A stretch of 7,549 nucleotides of DNA from CAYVKY01 sp964452115 (lineage in GTDB: Bacteria > Bacteroidota > Ignavibacteria > Tepidaquicellales > Tepidaquicellaceae), in assembly GCA_964452115.1 (NCBI GenBank), contig CAYVKY010000116.1, forward strand, positions 1-7,549. Direction: 5' to 3'. The position numbers were made by a program, and so were the translations under genes. Each line of letters opens with the position of its first letter. The stretch's first letter is position 1. Below, in pieces: positions 6,406 to 7,549 of the stretch. A model generated the notes under the pieces. That model did no database searches, was not told the DNA's origin, and saw only the letters and a program-made list of their open reading frames with translations.

Positions 6406-6801
6406 TTATCTCTTTGAGAACTGGAATCTCTTTCTTGCTTTTGGTCTTCCGCTCTTTTTTCTTTCAACCATGCGCGGGTCTCTTGTAAGATAACCGTGTT
6501 CGCGCAGAGCAGAGCGGAACTCCGGATTAATTTCCACCAGCGAGCGTGCAATTCCGAGCTTGATGGCTCCGATTTGACCTTTGATTCCGCCGCCTGCAAC
6601 ATTCACGTGAACGTCATAAGTGCCGAGTGTGCCTGTCACTTTTAACGGGTCAAGCATATCGGTAACGTAACCTTCCACTTTAATAAACTGAAGGGCTTCC
6701 TTGTCGTTGATGGTAAATTTACCGCTGCCGTTTTCGATTCTCACTCTTGCTGTGGCAGTTTTTCTTCTGCCGACTTTAATATTGTTTGTTGTTAATGCCA
6801 T
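6406..6801 (-). CDS. rpsI: 30S ribosomal protein S9 (uS9)
   Basis: 131 residues, typical for uS9. The diagnostic pattern is GRRKTATARV near the N-terminus, GSGKFTIN, a middle segment TYDVHVNVAGGGIKGQIGAIKLGIARSLVEINPEFRSALR, then LTRDPRMVERKKSGRPKARKRFQFSKR at the C-terminus. The final basic SKR tail is the extension that reaches the P-site tRNA in the 30S head, and it is intact. The start is ATG 6801 with only a weak GGA upstream. It sits 15 bp after rplM, the pairing found in most bacteria, and almost certainly shares the rplM promoter. Confidence 0.98.
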   Translation of the reverse strand: MALTTNNIKVGRRKTATARVRIENGSGKFTINDKEALQFIKVEGYVTDMLDPLKVTGTLGTYDVHVNVAGGGIKGQIGAIKLGIARSLVEINPEFRSALREHGYLTRDPRMVERKKSGRPKARKRFQFSKR

Positions 6802-6816
6802 TATTTTTCCGAAGTA

Positions 6817-7272
6817 TTATAAATTAATTTCAATTGGATTTTGTGCCTTATGAGGATGCTCCGATCCTTTATAGACATTTAATTTTTGTATAAGTTTTGA
6901 ACCAAGTTTAGTCTTGGGCAGCATTCTTTTAACTGCAAGCTCAATAATGCGCTCCGGATTAGTATCCATAAGTTCCTTATACGTTTTCACCTTCTGTCCG
7001 CCCGGGTACATTGAGTGAGTAAGGTATTCCTTCAGTTCAGCTCTTTTTCCGGTTATCCTTACTTTGTCAGCGTTAATTACAACCACCCAGTCGCCGAGGT
7101 CAGCATTGGGAGTGTACATAGGGTTATTTTTTCCCATAATGTATTTCGCAATCTTACTTGCTAAGCGTCCGAGGGTCTTGCCGTCGGCATCAATGAGCAG
7201 CCACCTTTCCTTATTATCTTCTCTCGTGGCGTATTTAGTCGTTCTGATAGAGTTACTTATTGCTTTTTTCAT
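6817..7272 (-). CDS. rplM: 50S ribosomal protein L13 (uL13)
   Basis: 151 residues, the length I recall for Bacteroidota/Chlorobiota uL13, slightly longer at the N-terminus than the E. coli protein (142). Motifs are WLLIDADGKTLGRLASKIA, DWVVVINADKVRITGKR, YLTHSMYPGGQK, PERIIELAVKRMLPKTKLGSKLI and LNVYKGSEHPHKAQNP, all canonical. It is an early-assembling 50S protein that binds 23S rRNA. Start ATG 7272 has no Shine-Dalgarno: the region upstream is AT-rich (ACAAAAAATTCTTT), consistent with initiation that relies on an unstructured AU-rich leader, as is common in Bacteroidota. A consensus-like promoter lies 23 bp upstream. It is the first gene of the minus-strand translation operon. Confidence 0.98.
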   Translation of the reverse strand: MKKAISNSIRTTKYATREDNKERWLLIDADGKTLGRLASKIAKYIMGKNNPMYTPNADLGDWVVVINADKVRITGKRAELKEYLTHSMYPGGQKVKTYKELMDTNPERIIELAVKRMLPKTKLGSKLIQKLNVYKGSEHPHKAQNPIEINL

Positions 7273-7294
7273 AAAGAATTTTTTGTAAACCTAT

Positions 7295-7323
7295 AAAATA
7301 TCATTATTCTTTTAAATTGTCAA
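7295..7323 (-). promoter_or_regulatory. Promoter of the rplM-rpsI operon
   Basis: On the minus strand a perfect TTGACA (7318-7323) is followed by an optimal 17-bp spacer and TATTTT (7295-7300, four of six consensus positions). Transcription would begin around 7288, leaving a short leader of roughly 16 bases before the rplM ATG. Position, spacing and the perfect -35 box make this the best promoter in the window. It resembles a general sigma-70 site rather than the TTTG / TAnnTTTG pattern described for Bacteroides. Confidence 0.65.
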
Positions 7324-7397
7324 TGCAAAGACGAGTAACTTCTTCAAAAATGTAAGAAAATTGTGCTCTATTATTCAAATCGGAACTTAGGAAGCAC

Positions 7398-7437
7398 GGG
7401 AAAAAGTTCATGGAATAGATCTAATATTGAACTTCCC
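7398..7437. repeat. Imperfect inverted repeat in the divergent intergenic region
   Basis: GGGAA (7398-7402) and GTTCA (7406-7410), separated by AAA, are complementary to TGAAC (7428-7432) and TTCCC (7433-7437). This gives a 10-bp stem with a 3-base bulge around a 17-base centre that includes the palindrome AGATCT. No T run follows on the plus strand, so it is not an obvious terminator for that direction. Lying between the rplM promoter and the plus-strand gene at 7498, it could be an operator or a transcript hairpin; no regulator can be named. Confidence 0.35.
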
Positions 7438-7453
7438 ACCTGAATTTTCCGGA

Positions 7454-7485
7454 TTTTATCGGGTATGAAAATTTGACTATATTTG
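7454..7485 (+). promoter_or_regulatory. Candidate Bacteroidota-type promoter for the rightmost plus-strand gene
   Basis: TATATTTG at 7478-7485 fits the Bacteroidota -7 element TAnnTTTG exactly, and TTTT at 7454-7457 lies 20 bp upstream, one base off the -33 TTTG. Transcription would begin near 7491, just before ATG 7498. An overlapping TTGACT (7473-7478) has no good -10 box at the right distance. AT-rich DNA makes such matches fairly frequent, so this remains tentative. Confidence 0.3.
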
Positions 7486-7497
7486 ATTGCATTATTT

Positions 7498-7549
7498 ATG
7501 GATTTTTTGTTTATGGTCGAAGAAAGACAAATACCGGTTGACGGTCATA
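7498..7549 (+). CDS. Start of an unidentified plus-strand gene (3' truncated by window end)
   Basis: An open frame from ATG 7498 (or the in-frame ATG 7513) runs without stop to the end of the window, giving only 17 residues, MDFLFMVEERQIPVDGH. The second start gives MVEERQIPVDGH, which reads like the beginning of a soluble protein; a promoter starting near 7491 would still allow either ATG. There is no clear Shine-Dalgarno. The frame is too short for identification and could be chance, but its position divergent to rplM, after a promoter-like site, fits a real gene start. Confidence 0.4.
   Translation, partial: MDFLFMVEERQIPVDGH

Noticed and set aside
6378..6602. Minus-strand open frame overlapping rpsI in another frame
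   Set aside because: rpsI is complete and canonical; the alternative frame has no start context or similarity.
1..7549. CRISPR arrays, insertion sequences, tRNA or rRNA genes, attachment sites
   Set aside because: No spaced direct repeats, transposase-like frames, tRNA-like cloverleaf sequences or rRNA signatures were seen; the gene content is compact housekeeping DNA.

Overview
The window comes from a Gram-negative bacterium of the Bacteroidota/Chlorobiota (FCB) group. Four things point there: a type IX secretion (T9SS)-style C-terminal sorting tail at the left edge, lipopolysaccharide genes (waaA, gmhA), weak or absent Shine-Dalgarno sequences, and the gene order rplM-rpsI-rpsB-tsf-pyrH-frr. 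The ribosomal proteins look closer to Ignavibacteria/Chlorobi-type sequences than to classical Bacteroidia. That finer placement is an impression from memory, not a computed result. Base composition is AT-rich throughout and no mobile DNA is visible.

Layout. Bases 1-137 are the 3' end of a plus-strand gene for a secreted protein, closed by a strong intrinsic terminator at 170-198. A small plus-strand gene (287-718) encodes a standalone SpoT/MESH1-like HD hydrolase. The rest is mostly a minus-strand gene train read from about 7290 down to 803: rplM, rpsI, a 209-bp gap with a candidate promoter and a structured leader, then rpsB, tsf, pyrH, frr, waaA, gmhA and a second, unrelated HD-superfamily gene. 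From rpsB onward the genes are 6 to 29 bp apart or overlap (waaA/gmhA by 8 bp), which argues for one transcription unit. A good promoter (TTGACA, 17-bp spacer, TATTTT) lies just upstream of rplM. Across a 225-bp divergent intergenic region, a plus-strand reading frame starts at 7498 and runs off the right edge.

How the genes fit together. rplM, rpsI and rpsB supply ribosomal proteins, tsf recycles EF-Tu, frr recycles ribosomes after termination, and pyrH makes UDP for RNA, DNA and sugar-nucleotide synthesis. waaA and gmhA, placed at the end of the same train, act on the Kdo and heptose parts of LPS inner core, so envelope synthesis may share transcription with translation genes. The two HD genes converge on each other at 718/803 but belong to different families: one resembles ppGpp hydrolases, the other the COG2316-type predicted hydrolases.

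Most of the window is ordinary housekeeping DNA and I see no clear undescribed multi-gene system. The points most worth a second look are the solitary alarmone-hydrolase-like gene, the possible regulatory leader of rpsB, and the attachment of LPS genes to the translation operon.
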